Shown: piece by piece, positions 17,829 through 27,822 of the stretch
Numbering within the stretch: the first letter of the stretch is position 1
Layout: each line of letters opens with the position of its first letter
NCBI RefSeq assembly: GCF_025460835.1
Contig: NZ_JAMXAY010000007.1
Coordinates: 1 to 64,000, forward strand
DNA from: Parapedobacter soli
Lineage (GTDB): Bacteria; Bacteroidota; Bacteroidia; Sphingobacteriales; Sphingobacteriaceae
Direction of reading: 5' to 3'
Length of the DNA stretch: 64,000 nt
Program-made: the position numbers and the translations under genes
The notes under the pieces: generated by a model
Told to the model about the DNA's origin: nothing
Databases searched by the model: none
Seen by the model: only the letters and a program-made list of their open reading frames with translations

Positions 17829-20816
17829 ATGCATAATATGAGAATCTTAATTGGCTGTATACTGATGTTGTCCATACACGCAGTGGCTGCAGGTTCTACC
17901 TTTCGGGGCGGTGGGCTACACCTAGCATCGCAAGATACCCTGCTGGAAGCGCCCACGCAGCGAGATAGCCTCGCAGTTGATTCAGTAGCAACAGACTTGC
18001 TCCCACCTAAAAGGGGTTCCATTTTTAGCGATCAGCACGTGATTACGGTTGCGCTTGATGCAGATGACATTGCACGCTTTCCGGCAACTTCGCTCCAACA
18101 GTATCTCAAAAATCAAGCTCCGGGGCTTTATATACAGGAAAGTACGGGCGAGCCCGGCACAGTGCAACCCATGCACATCAGGGGTATACCGATGCCTATC
18201 CTCACACAGAAGGAGGTATATCAGTCACAGCCCTTGGTCGTGCTCGATGGGATCCCGTTGATTGGGGAACATCCGTTTGCTTTTGATATCCAACAGTATC
18301 AGTTCGATCGTATAGGCCCCGCTACCAACCTGTTGGGCAATATCGACATGAACAACATCGAATCGATCCAAGTACTTAAAGACATCGGAAGCACCGCCAT
18401 CTACGGTCCAATGGCAGCCAATGGGGTAATCGCTATTACGACTAAACAGCCCGGTACCACACGTAAAATCAGCTTCAATTCCTACGTCGGTGTTGCGCAG
18501 CGGCCGACGGTCACGGCCATCAATGGCGAATACGAAAACGCTTTCCGCCAACAGTTCTACGACCGCTACACAGCTATCGGACGGTATTCGGCAGACGATG
18601 CGTATCCGCTGTACCTCAGCGATTCGCTAAATGCTTCCTATTACGGGCCGTCGAACTGGACAGACAGCTACTACCGCAACGGTTTGGTCTATTCGGCCGA
18701 TGCCGATATTTCCGGCGGTGGCGACCGGGCAAACTTCCGCTTCGCCGTGGGCCACATGCAAAACCAAGGAGTTGCCGACCAAACCGGCATGAAACGCTAC
18801 AGCGCGTTGTTCAATATCAATATGAAACCAGTCAAATGGCTGCTCTTTTCCGCGATGATAAACGGTAACCGCGTGCTTCGCGACCGTAACCGTACGCTAC
18901 GCGACCGATTCGCCACCATGTCATACATCCCCGACCTGTCGTCGCCACTATCCCCCAACAACACCGTTTATGGCCAATACTTGAACGAATTCGATAACAG
19001 CTTCGACAATAACGCTACGAATATCGTCGAAGGGCATGCGAAACTACTTTTCGATTTCAATCGGCTGACGGTCACCTCACGGCTGGCCGTTGATTACAAT
19101 GAAGGTAACCGCGACCTATTTTACCCCCGGCCACTGATGGAAGAAAACAGTTTCGCAGCGAATTACTACGGGTACAATCAACGGCTTATTTTCGACAACC
19201 ACTTATCGTATAATGTGCCGGTGGGCAACCAGCATCACCTGTTCATCGAAGCCGGAAATGTGCTCCAATGGGATGCCTTCAAATACAATTACGCCTATGC
19301 GTACAAAGGCATCAATGACTTTATTAAAATCAATCTGCTGGAATCAGACCCTGACAATGGCAATTACCTCAATCCGCTTGCTTTTCCGAGGGAAATGGTC
19401 TTTAAATTCTTAGACTATACCAAACAAAACCTGATTTCGGTGTACGGACGGGGCACCTATAACTTCGACGACCGATACACGGTGTCGCTCCTATTACGAA
19501 CGGACGGCTCTTCCAATGCCCAGCCGACCAGCCGCTGGCTGTTTACGCCGACACTGGCTTTTGACTGGAATATCAAAAACGACCTGCTGGCGGATGCCCC
19601 CACCATTTCCACACTGAAGCTACGTACCAGCGTAGGGCGTCTGGGCCGTCTCAATGTATTCGATAATTTTTCGCAGGGACCAACCTATTCAACCTTTGTA
19701 GGATATACAGGCAACGTGATCACACCCGGTTACAACGGCTTTGGTGTACTCACCCGGCCGTATGAATTCGGATGGTCAGGCTATGGCATCCCATGGGCCT
19801 ATAGCGATCAATTGAACATTGGATTGGACATCGGGCTCGCCGATGAACGCTTCCGCATCAACCTTGATTGGTATACCAAGTACGACCGAAACCAGCTTTT
19901 GGGCGTTCCTTCGTACGCCGAATTCGGTTACCGCCAGTCGTATAATGCGGGTATGGACGTCAACAATACCGGCGTTGAGCTCCTATTGAGTGCCGACGCG
20001 GTAAAAAAGGACAACTTCACCTGGACACCGTCGCTGAACATCAGCTACAACACCAACCAGCTGGTTAGTCTACCCGGCGGGCTCGATGAGATCGTCATCA
20101 ACAACCGGCTATTCCGCGTCGGAGAACGCATCGATCGCTTTTGGATTCTTCAAAACGAAGGCATCTACCTGAGCGATGAGGAAGTCCCGACGCGTGATGG
20201 CAATGCCATGAACTACAATGGCATCCCCCTGCGTGCGGGCGACCCCCGTTGGGCGGACGTAAACGGCGACAACACCATCAATGACGCCGACCGCCAATTG
20301 AAAGGCACGATTCTTCCGAAAGTCATCGGCGGATTCATGAACCAATTCACCTTCGGCGACTGGAGCCTGGATGCTCATTTTTACTTCAACATCGGGCGCA
20401 ACGTGCTGAACGCCGATATGGCCAACCGATTCGATTTCATTAACCGTGAAGGGGTAACAGAAATGAATTCCGTGAAGGAAATCACCTTTTGGGAGAAACG
20501 AGGCGACTACAGCCGTTATCCGTTATATAATCCGTGGAGCAACGTCATCCCCTACCGCAAAGAACAGGACCTCTTCCTCGAAGACGCTTCTTTCCTCAAG
20601 TTACGTACGCTTTCGCTGGGTTATGACCTGACCAAGCTACTCAACAAAAGTTCGAACATCAGTCGCATATTCGTGTATTGCACCGGCCACAACCTATTCA
20701 CCCTTACGCCCTATACAGGCAGGGACCCTGAGTTGGTCGACTTCATGGGCTACGATACCGGTTACGGACTGCCTATACCACGCACCTACACATTGGGTGT
20801 GCGAATGAATTTATAA
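17829..20816 (+). CDS. SusC/RagA-type TonB-dependent receptor, first of the operon
   Basis: 995 residues from the ATG at 17829 (a second ATG at 17838 is equally possible); both give a good signal peptide ending near IHAVAAG. It lacks the usual CarboxypepD_reg domain: after about 60 low-complexity residues it goes straight to the plug (ARFPATSLQQYLKNQAPGLY, MHIRGIPMP, PLVVLDGIPLIG, ESIQVLKDIGSTAIYGPMAA). The barrel ends in RTYTLGVRMNL. The plug keeps the SusC signature with an enlarged loop (about 150-200). It is paired with the susD 26 bp downstream. Ligand unknown. Confidence 0.92.
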   Translation: MHNMRILIGCILMLSIHAVAAGSTFRGGGLHLASQDTLLEAPTQRDSLAVDSVATDLLPPKRGSIFSDQHVITVALDADDIARFPATSLQQYLKNQAPGLYIQESTGEPGTVQPMHIRGIPMPILTQKEVYQSQPLVVLDGIPLIGEHPFAFDIQQYQFDRIGPATNLLGNIDMNNIESIQVLKDIGSTAIYGPMAANGVIAITTKQPGTTRKISFNSYVGVAQRPTVTAINGEYENAFRQQFYDRYTAIGRYSADDAYPLYLSDSLNASYYGPSNWTDSYYRNGLVYSADADISGGGDRANFRFAVGHMQNQGVADQTGMKRYSALFNINMKPVKWLLFSAMINGNRVLRDRNRTLRDRFATMSYIPDLSSPLSPNNTVYGQYLNEFDNSFDNNATNIVEGHAKLLFDFNRLTVTSRLAVDYNEGNRDLFYPRPLMEENSFAANYYGYNQRLIFDNHLSYNVPVGNQHHLFIEAGNVLQWDAFKYNYAYAYKGINDFIKINLLESDPDNGNYLNPLAFPREMVFKFLDYTKQNLISVYGRGTYNFDDRYTVSLLLRTDGSSNAQPTSRWLFTPTLAFDWNIKNDLLADAPTISTLKLRTSVGRLGRLNVFDNFSQGPTYSTFVGYTGNVITPGYNGFGVLTRPYEFGWSGYGIPWAYSDQLNIGLDIGLADERFRINLDWYTKYDRNQLLGVPSYAEFGYRQSYNAGMDVNNTGVELLLSADAVKKDNFTWTPSLNISYNTNQLVSLPGGLDEIVINNRLFRVGERIDRFWILQNEGIYLSDEEVPTRDGNAMNYNGIPLRAGDPRWADVNGDNTINDADRQLKGTILPKVIGGFMNQFTFGDWSLDAHFYFNIGRNVLNADMANRFDFINREGVTEMNSVKEITFWEKRGDYSRYPLYNPWSNVIPYRKEQDLFLEDASFLKLRTLSLGYDLTKLLNKSSNISRIFVYCTGHNLFTLTPYTGRDPELVDFMGYDTGYGLPIPRTYTLGVRMNL

Positions 20817-20842
20817 TTGCCATTGGTTAAGAGAAAAAACAA

Positions 20843-22387
20843 ATGATGAATAAATCGATAAATAACCGATTCAAAACAAGTGCCCTGAAGCTCCTGTTGC
20901 CGTGCATGGTTTTGTTGGCCGGATTGGGCGGATGTGAAAAGATGCTAGACGTCGATTCGTCACGGGTGGTTGGCGAAAAAAACATGTGGAATACGCTGGA
21001 AGACAGCCGGGCAGCCATCATGGGTACCTACGGACTGGTCCGGGCGGCCTTGGTAGACCATAATGCGCATTGGTTGTATGGCGACGTCCGCGCCGGCGAA
21101 TTTACCGCTCCGACGCGGCAGGATCTGCGTGCCATCATTTCGCACGACCTTACCGCGTCGTATCCCAGCATCGAGGCCATATCCAACTGGCGCCGCTGGT
21201 ATGCGGTCATCAACTCGGCCAATGTATTCCTCGAACGTATCCACGAGGTGCGCGAGAACGACCTGCGCTACACCGAGAACAACATGACGGTCGATATCGC
21301 GCAAATCCGCTTCCTACGTGCATTTGCCTATTTCTATATGGTGCGTATCTGGGGTGATGTACCGCTTATCATCTCTTCTTACGACGGCCGTTTCGAAGAC
21401 AAGCCGCGCGAAAACCAAGCCAAGGTACTGGCCTGGGCCGAAGAAGAAATGCTCGCTGCGGCCGCCGATTTACCATATAAGTATAGTGATGGCGACGAGC
21501 AGCAGCAGGGCGACTACTACAATGAAGCGGAAAGCAGGTGGAACGGGGCCCTCGCCCGCAAGCTCTCCGCGTACGCCGTGTTGGCCCACCTCGCGGCCTG
21601 GCAGGGCAACTACCCCGATGCCGCCATCTACAGTAAATTTGTGATCGACAATTACCCACGCGGAGAAAACGACTACATCTCCACGGGCCACCTCACCGAT
21701 GCTAACGGCTTCTTCTACGACAAACGGTACAACCAGCTCTTCGGGTTCGCGTTCGTATGGGCACACGTGGATGGATCGTTCACAGGTCACATCGAAGAGC
21801 TCACCCTGGCCGAACCTGTGGTGAATAAGCGAATCCCTGATATTTACCTCCCTAAAGATTCCATCATTGCCATCTTCAACGAGGCCGGCGACGAGCGCTT
21901 TAGTTTAGACACCTTGGGCTCGCCCGTATCCGAAAGGTATTTTACCAACTACAATGGCCGATACCCCATCTTCAGCAAGATCAAATGCATCATGGGTGGC
22001 GTGAATGACCCTACCTTCCGGTTCTTCTCGAGCGCACTCGTATTCACACGGCTCGAAGATGTCACACTGCTCCGCGCAGAAGCCTTAGCCGTGCTGGGCG
22101 AACGCCAGGGTGCCATCGAAATGCTCAACGCCATCCGCACCCGGCGGGGATTGGATCCCTACAATGAGGATGTCAACGGCGACCTGCTCCACGCCATCTT
22201 CCGCGAACGGCAGCGGGAACTGATGGGCGAAGGCCACCGATGGTACGATTTGGTGCGCTACAACCGTATCCGCCCAAGCCATCCCGTCATTGCACCCTTG
22301 ATTGCCGAGAATGGCCACATTTGGCCCATCGCACAAACGCTGCTCTCGCAAAACAAGGAACTGACTCAAAACGAATATTGGAAATAA
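20843..22387 (+). CDS. SusD/RagB-type surface lipoprotein
   Basis: 514 residues. Lipobox VLLAGLGGC puts the lipid Cys near residue 31. The SusD helical core (TPR-like) is seen in the NSANVFLERIHEV region, RFLRAFAYFYMVRIWGDVPLI and the C-terminal FRERQRELMGEGHRWYDLVR, a hallmark of the family. The tail PIAQTLLSQNKELTQNEYW is typical. It acts as the lid of the upstream SusC receptor, capturing ligand at the cell surface. An in-frame ATG three bases later is an alternative start. Confidence 0.94.
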   Translation: MMNKSINNRFKTSALKLLLPCMVLLAGLGGCEKMLDVDSSRVVGEKNMWNTLEDSRAAIMGTYGLVRAALVDHNAHWLYGDVRAGEFTAPTRQDLRAIISHDLTASYPSIEAISNWRRWYAVINSANVFLERIHEVRENDLRYTENNMTVDIAQIRFLRAFAYFYMVRIWGDVPLIISSYDGRFEDKPRENQAKVLAWAEEEMLAAAADLPYKYSDGDEQQQGDYYNEAESRWNGALARKLSAYAVLAHLAAWQGNYPDAAIYSKFVIDNYPRGENDYISTGHLTDANGFFYDKRYNQLFGFAFVWAHVDGSFTGHIEELTLAEPVVNKRIPDIYLPKDSIIAIFNEAGDERFSLDTLGSPVSERYFTNYNGRYPIFSKIKCIMGGVNDPTFRFFSSALVFTRLEDVTLLRAEALAVLGERQGAIEMLNAIRTRRGLDPYNEDVNGDLLHAIFRERQRELMGEGHRWYDLVRYNRIRPSHPVIAPLIAENGHIWPIAQTLLSQNKELTQNEYWK

Positions 22388-22403
22388 CGAAACGGACAAC
22401 AAC

Positions 22404-23534
22404 ATGAAGCACGTTTTTAAAACATACGGATTCCCTTTGCTGCTTATCCTGCTTGTGCTCGCCTGTGCCAAAGACCGCGGGTACTACCAACCCGATGCGA
22501 TCGATAAGCATTTCAATGGCGACACTTATGCCTACCTGCAGAGTAAACACGGCGTATACGACTCCTTGCTGCAGGTGATAGACCGCTTGGGGCTGGAACC
22601 CACCCTACGCGATAGCAGCATCACCATCTTTGCACTCACCAACGAGAGTTTCCAATTGGCCATCACCAACCTCAATAACATCCGTTACCTGGCCGATCGC
22701 CCATCGGAATATTTGGCCACCATCGATCAGGAGCATTTGGATACCATGCTCACGCAGTACATCATCCGCGGCAAATACCCCACTGATTCTATGCAACTTC
22801 AGGATGGTGTCGACCTGAACGGCATCCGCTACGGCTACCCCATGCACGCTAAACTCGCACGGACCACCTCTTCCGGATTCCGGGACGGTGGACCGGAAAC
22901 CATCGATTTCAGCGACACGAAGCGAAGCCAATTCCGGCGGAACTGGATTACCACCAATACCGGATCGATTAACATTGAAACAGACAATGCCTTCGTGCAT
23001 GTCATCAATAGCGACCACGTTTTCGGATTTGGTGATTTCGTCAGCCGGCTTACGTTCATCCCACCTCCACCCAACCTTTTCCATCTGGTGGGTGGCGAGT
23101 GGTCCACATCACGTGAAAACTCGGGCGGGCCAAACCATATCGAAGCAGCACAGTTTGCCTTCGACGGAAACCGAGAAACCAAGTTCCTCTTGGGCGGCTT
23201 CAACGGGGCGTGGTTACAGTTCAAGCTGAACGAACCCACCGTCGCCGGTGCATATACCCTCACCTCGGCCAACGACTTCCCCGAACGCGATCCGATCGAC
23301 TGGAACCTCGAAGGTTCACACGATGGCGAAGAATGGGTACAATTGGATTCGAGAGCCGGTGAGATATTCGAAGAACGGTTCCAAATGAAAGTATACCGCA
23401 TCAATAACCGTGTAGCGTACCAATATTACCGTCTCAATATCCTCCGCAACAGAAGCGGAAGCACCATGCAAATGGCCGATTGGTCGGTCAACGCGCCCGA
23501 CAAAGCGGAGAGTGATGAAGACCCGCAAGATTAA
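22404..23534 (+). CDS. Fasciclin-like lipoprotein with C-terminal F5/8 type C module
   Basis: 376 residues. Lipobox LILLVLAC with Cys21. Residues about 40-215 resemble a fasciclin (FAS1) domain (DSLLQVIDRLGLEPTLRDSSITIFALTNESF and later the FVHVINSDHVFG strand). Residues about 235-365 form a discoidin module with ETKFLLGGFNGAWLQF, GAYTLTSANDFPERDPIDWN and SHDGEEWVQLDSR. FAS1 domains mediate adhesion and discoidin modules bind glycans or membranes. It follows susD by 16 bp. A related fasciclin protein holds the same place after the second SusC-SusD pair. Confidence 0.8.
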   Translation: MKHVFKTYGFPLLLILLVLACAKDRGYYQPDAIDKHFNGDTYAYLQSKHGVYDSLLQVIDRLGLEPTLRDSSITIFALTNESFQLAITNLNNIRYLADRPSEYLATIDQEHLDTMLTQYIIRGKYPTDSMQLQDGVDLNGIRYGYPMHAKLARTTSSGFRDGGPETIDFSDTKRSQFRRNWITTNTGSINIETDNAFVHVINSDHVFGFGDFVSRLTFIPPPPNLFHLVGGEWSTSRENSGGPNHIEAAQFAFDGNRETKFLLGGFNGAWLQFKLNEPTVAGAYTLTSANDFPERDPIDWNLEGSHDGEEWVQLDSRAGEIFEERFQMKVYRINNRVAYQYYRLNILRNRSGSTMQMADWSVNAPDKAESDEDPQD

Positions 23535-23563
23535 AAAGTTTAATGCCACAACTGCGAGATTAT

Positions 23564-24673
23564 ATGACAAGCAATAGATTACTACGGAAAATAAAGGCTG
23601 CTCTCGGCGTACTGGCCGCGGGCCTCTTTCTCCTGGGTTGCGAAAAGCTGTATGACCTGCCCGAAGAAAAGGAATACATCAGCGAAAACATCAACTACGG
23701 CAGTAAAATCCTGGAACCCATCCTCGGGCGGACCAACCTTATGGGGCAGTTCAATCCCGATGCCTCGACGATGCCGCTGAAGTTTGAAATCGTGAATGCC
23801 CGCTATGGCGACGGAAGGCCGGTAACCGACCTCTTCCAGGTACGACCCACTTACGTGTGGATCAGCGCGTACGATGGCCTTGAAACGTCGCTGGAAGAGA
23901 TCGAGGCCAAGCGTAAACTGGAAGACCGGCCGCTTTTTGAAGTACGCGAATCGGGGCAATTCATCCTCTGGGCGTCGTCTGACAATGACCTCATTGAACC
24001 ACGCCCGGAAGATACCACCCTACTGGTGCAAGACACACGGTTCTTTGACCTCAAAGTGACCAATACCGGTGGAACGGTATATATCCCCGATTTCCAATTC
24101 GTCCCTTGGCGCGAGCGCCCCTATTCCCCGTCCAACGACATCGACCCGTATACCGGCGGTGTTGCCCGGGATCCCAGCGACCCCGAAAACCCCAACAAGC
24201 GGGACTATATCCGCCCGTGGCTGGACAATGTCATCGGCGACAAATCCAACCGGCCTCTCCAAAGCAATAATAACATCAAAGACGTCGTGGTGTATATCCG
24301 GCCTTTCGAAGGCGGGAACGGCCATAACCTCCGGTTTAAGTTCATGGGGCCCGGTCCCGATAGTAGTTGGATTAACCCAGAGGTATTCAATGAAACGAAG
24401 TGGGGTACGCTTGTGCATGGTTTCAATATCCAGAAAACAGCGGAATATGTGCAGTACGATGTGGCCTACCCCATCCCGTTGGTCAATCTCCAGACGCCCT
24501 ACACCTCCAGTGGCGGCGGGAGCGCCAGCATCGAATTCCAGTATTCACGCAAAGGGTTCGGCGGCGCGCTGACGTACGCGAGTTTTGGGCTGGACTTCAA
24601 TATTTTCCGAGCCGGCGACTGGGAGATTGTGTTCCATTTTAGAAACGAATTACCAAAGTTTGAAGATGAATAA
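23564..24673 (+). CDS. Surface lipoprotein, DUF5007-like
   Basis: 369 residues from MTSNRLLRK, which gives a direct lipoprotein signal (VLAAGLFLLGC); an ATG 21 bp upstream is possible. The body is beta-rich, with the pattern EKEYISENINYGSKILEPILGRTNLMG after the lipid anchor and no recognised catalytic residue. Position and sequence resemble the DUF5007 lipoproteins of SusC/SusD loci, but this was not checked. The ORF overlaps the next susC start by 8 bp, indicating coupled translation. Confidence 0.65.
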   Translation: MTSNRLLRKIKAALGVLAAGLFLLGCEKLYDLPEEKEYISENINYGSKILEPILGRTNLMGQFNPDASTMPLKFEIVNARYGDGRPVTDLFQVRPTYVWISAYDGLETSLEEIEAKRKLEDRPLFEVRESGQFILWASSDNDLIEPRPEDTTLLVQDTRFFDLKVTNTGGTVYIPDFQFVPWRERPYSPSNDIDPYTGGVARDPSDPENPNKRDYIRPWLDNVIGDKSNRPLQSNNNIKDVVVYIRPFEGGNGHNLRFKFMGPGPDSSWINPEVFNETKWGTLVHGFNIQKTAEYVQYDVAYPIPLVNLQTPYTSSGGGSASIEFQYSRKGFGGALTYASFGLDFNIFRAGDWEIVFHFRNELPKFEDE

Positions 24674-27600
24674 GATGAAGGCATTGTTTACCGTAATTGC
24701 AGCGGTGGCCTTGTTAATCCACGGCTCTGCCCTTGCTCAAACCAACGTTACGGTCACCGGTAACGTGATCGACGAAAACAGGCAACCCTTCCCAGGCGTG
24801 ACCATTTTCGTGGGCAGGCCCCTCCGTGCGCTGACTTCCACCGATGACAATGGGAATTTCCGGGTGTCGGTACCCGCAAACACTGTATTGGTGTTCCGGA
24901 TCGTAGGTTACCAGGAGCGGTCGCAAAATGTCGGTTCCGGGCGCACAGTGCTGCGCGTGCAGCTTGCCCCGATCGACAATCAGTTGGACGAAGTGGTCAT
25001 CCGCGGGTATCAGCCGCGATCCAAAGAACTCAGCACAGGCTCATCATTTGGAATAGACGGCGACGACGTGCAGGACATCCCTACCGCGAACATCGAACAG
25101 CTCCTCCAGGGGCGCGTACCAGGTATGAACACCCAGGTGAGTACCGGTGCTCCGGGCTTCCGCGGTTCCACCCAGATCCGTGGCCTCTCAACCGTATCGA
25201 TGACCGGCTCGGGCAACCAGTCTTTCCTCCAGCCCACCTCGCCACTCTACGTCATCGACGGCATACCGATGGATGCCGACAGGGCCACCGAGTACGGCTT
25301 CCAGCAACAAGGACCCGGCATCAGCCCGCTGTCGCTCATTCCGCAAGAAGACATTGCCAGCATCGAAATCCTGAAAGATGCCCAAGCCACCTCCCTCTAC
25401 GGGTCGATGGCCGCTTATGGGGTGATCATTATCACCACCAAACGGGGCAATTCACCGATACCGCGGGTGCGTTATACGCATAACTCATTCATACGCACCC
25501 CACCGAAACTGCGCGAAACACTGGGCGGCAACCTGGAGCGGCAGCTCAAACTGCAGCAAATCTACGGGAATGCGCTGACTGTAAACGACATCTGGCAGAT
25601 TTCGGAGACACCGTTCCTTTCCGATAGCTTAAACGCCTATTGGAACAACTCCACCAACTGGCAGGATTATTATTACCGCACCCGGTACAACCAAAGCCAC
25701 AACCTGCACATCGACGGGGGCGACCAATTGTTCAATTACAAAGCGAACCTTGGCTACTTCAGCGACCAGGGCATCATCCGCAATACTGGGTTCACGCGTT
25801 ATAACGCCAACCTGCGCATGGAATACCAACCCGAAGACCGGCGGTTCCAGATCATCGGAGCAGTGACCGGCCAATTGGGCCAGCAAAGCGTAGGCGATGG
25901 TATCGGTATGCTGCAAACCGGCGTGGCAAACAACGGCCTGTCTTCTACCCTGCTGCCACCACCTTCATTTTACCAAGCGGGAGGCAGCCACAGCGCTGTA
26001 CTGGCCACAGACAACGACAACGCCACACGCCTCATCCGCGCGAACCTCGAAGGCAGCTACCAATTCATTGAAGGGCTACGGGCGAGTACCAGCCTGAGCT
26101 ACGAGTATGAGTCTAAAACGGAAGACACCTTTACACCGGCGGCGGCCAATGACCAGTTCGCGGAAGTGTATTCGTACAACGGACGTACCACGCAGCTGTA
26201 CAACCGCAACAGCCTGAGCTATGCCAAGGAGTTCACCGGTGGCCACAACATCTTCATCAACTTCTTCAACGAGTTCCGTATCGCGGGCCGCCAAAGCGCC
26301 GTAACGCGCAACGAGCGGAGCCCCAACGACCAGCTACAGGGGCCCATCGGGTTCGATGGTTACTTCTCACGGGGCGGCGGTTTGTTGGATGATTATACCG
26401 ATGAGCGGGCAGCTTCATTCGCCCTGGCCGCCTCTTACGATTTCAACAAACGCTACGTGTTGGACCTCTCCTACCGGCTCGACGGTTCCTCGGCCAACGG
26501 ATTTGAAAACCTATACGCCCGGAACCCAGCCATCGGGCTCCGCTGGAATTTCGACAAAGAACCGTTCCTTGAAGGGCTGGATTGGCTCGACTATGGCGCT
26601 GTGCGGCTGAGCTGGGGAGTTAACATCATCCCTACGGGCACCCTGGAACGTATTTATGGTAAGTTCAACATCACTGGAAACTACAACGGCCAACAGGGCA
26701 TCGGCCTGGATTTCGACCAGATCCCCAACCCCGACTTACAGCCGAAAACCAATACCCAATATAACGTAGGGCTTGATTTCTCGCTGTTTAACAGTCGTGT
26801 GGAAGTAATTTACGACACCTATTTAAAGAAGGTAGAAAACGAATTGTTTGAACAATTTCTCCCTAACACCACTGGCTTTAACAAGATATTCAGTAACGGG
26901 GCCGGTATCGCCAATTACGGGCACGAGTTGTTCGTCATGTTCCGCCCGCTGAGGCTCGACAGCGATTTCAAGCTCACCGTATCGGTAAACGGCGCATATA
27001 ATAAGGACGTGTTATTATCACTCCCCGCTCACTATTCTGGCCAGTTCATCCGCTATGATTACGACCCTAACCAATACAACCAGCACGTCATCCTCCGCGT
27101 GGGTGGAGCAACGTTGGCCAACTACCTTTACGTCAATGAAGGGGTATATGCTACCGACGCCGATGTGCCCGTAGACCCGGTTACCGGACTGCGCTACCAA
27201 ACCAATGGCCAGTTCTTTCAAGCGGGCGACCCGATGATACAGGACGCTAATAGTGACTACTACCTCAATGACCAAGACTACCAACGCACCGGCAACTCAC
27301 AGCCGCTGTTCACCGGCGGGGCATCCATCATGCTCAACTACAAGAACTTCGGCTTCAACCTCAACGGTTCATTCACCGGAAAACGGACCATCCTCAACAA
27401 CGCCTTGGCGCAGCGCCTCGGCCTGATGGGAAACCCGTTTGGCAATAGGGTTGTGGTGCCGTTGAACGATATCGACCTGTGGCGGCAGCCCGGTGACCAG
27501 GCTACCTACCCGTATGTATACGACTACAAGCGGTTCAACTCCATACGGCCCGTGCGGTTCGACCAAACACTCTGGGCCGAAGATGGCACCTATTTCAAAA

Positions 27601-27815
27601 TCAACAGTATTGTCCTTTCCTATATGTTCGAGCGCGATCTCGTCCGCCAGTGGGGACTGGACAACCTACGGGTATATATCTCGGGGGAAAACCTGCACAC
27701 CTTCTCCCGGTATACCGGCCCCAACCCCGAAAACGTCACCACCATGGGGCGCGACGTTTCAGAAGGCTATCCGGTACCCCGTACGTACAACATCGGTCTA
27801 AACATTGGATTCTAA
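24666..27815 (+). CDS. SusC/RagA-type TonB-dependent receptor, second of the operon
   Basis: 1049 residues from MNKMKALFTVIAAVALLIHG. Signal peptide cut near ALAQ, CarboxypepD_reg-like domain (about 27-105, VTGNVIDENRQPFPGVTIFVG), TonB-box region DEVVIRGYQ, plug with STQIRGLST, PLYVIDGIPMD and ASIEILKDAQATSLYGSMAAYGV, barrel ending RTYNIGLNIGF. Unlike the first receptor of the operon it keeps the N-terminal beta domain. The reading frame extends upstream inside the previous gene but the overlap of 8 bp with a proper signal sequence is preferred. Paired with the next susD. Confidence 0.94.
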   Translation: MNKMKALFTVIAAVALLIHGSALAQTNVTVTGNVIDENRQPFPGVTIFVGRPLRALTSTDDNGNFRVSVPANTVLVFRIVGYQERSQNVGSGRTVLRVQLAPIDNQLDEVVIRGYQPRSKELSTGSSFGIDGDDVQDIPTANIEQLLQGRVPGMNTQVSTGAPGFRGSTQIRGLSTVSMTGSGNQSFLQPTSPLYVIDGIPMDADRATEYGFQQQGPGISPLSLIPQEDIASIEILKDAQATSLYGSMAAYGVIIITTKRGNSPIPRVRYTHNSFIRTPPKLRETLGGNLERQLKLQQIYGNALTVNDIWQISETPFLSDSLNAYWNNSTNWQDYYYRTRYNQSHNLHIDGGDQLFNYKANLGYFSDQGIIRNTGFTRYNANLRMEYQPEDRRFQIIGAVTGQLGQQSVGDGIGMLQTGVANNGLSSTLLPPPSFYQAGGSHSAVLATDNDNATRLIRANLEGSYQFIEGLRASTSLSYEYESKTEDTFTPAAANDQFAEVYSYNGRTTQLYNRNSLSYAKEFTGGHNIFINFFNEFRIAGRQSAVTRNERSPNDQLQGPIGFDGYFSRGGGLLDDYTDERAASFALAASYDFNKRYVLDLSYRLDGSSANGFENLYARNPAIGLRWNFDKEPFLEGLDWLDYGAVRLSWGVNIIPTGTLERIYGKFNITGNYNGQQGIGLDFDQIPNPDLQPKTNTQYNVGLDFSLFNSRVEVIYDTYLKKVENELFEQFLPNTTGFNKIFSNGAGIANYGHELFVMFRPLRLDSDFKLTVSVNGAYNKDVLLSLPAHYSGQFIRYDYDPNQYNQHVILRVGGATLANYLYVNEGVYATDADVPVDPVTGLRYQTNGQFFQAGDPMIQDANSDYYLNDQDYQRTGNSQPLFTGGASIMLNYKNFGFNLNGSFTGKRTILNNALAQRLGLMGNPFGNRVVVPLNDIDLWRQPGDQATYPYVYDYKRFNSIRPVRFDQTLWAEDGTYFKINSIVLSYMFERDLVRQWGLDNLRVYISGENLHTFSRYTGPNPENVTTMGRDVSEGYPVPRTYNIGLNIGF

Positions 27816-27822
27816 GCGCGAT

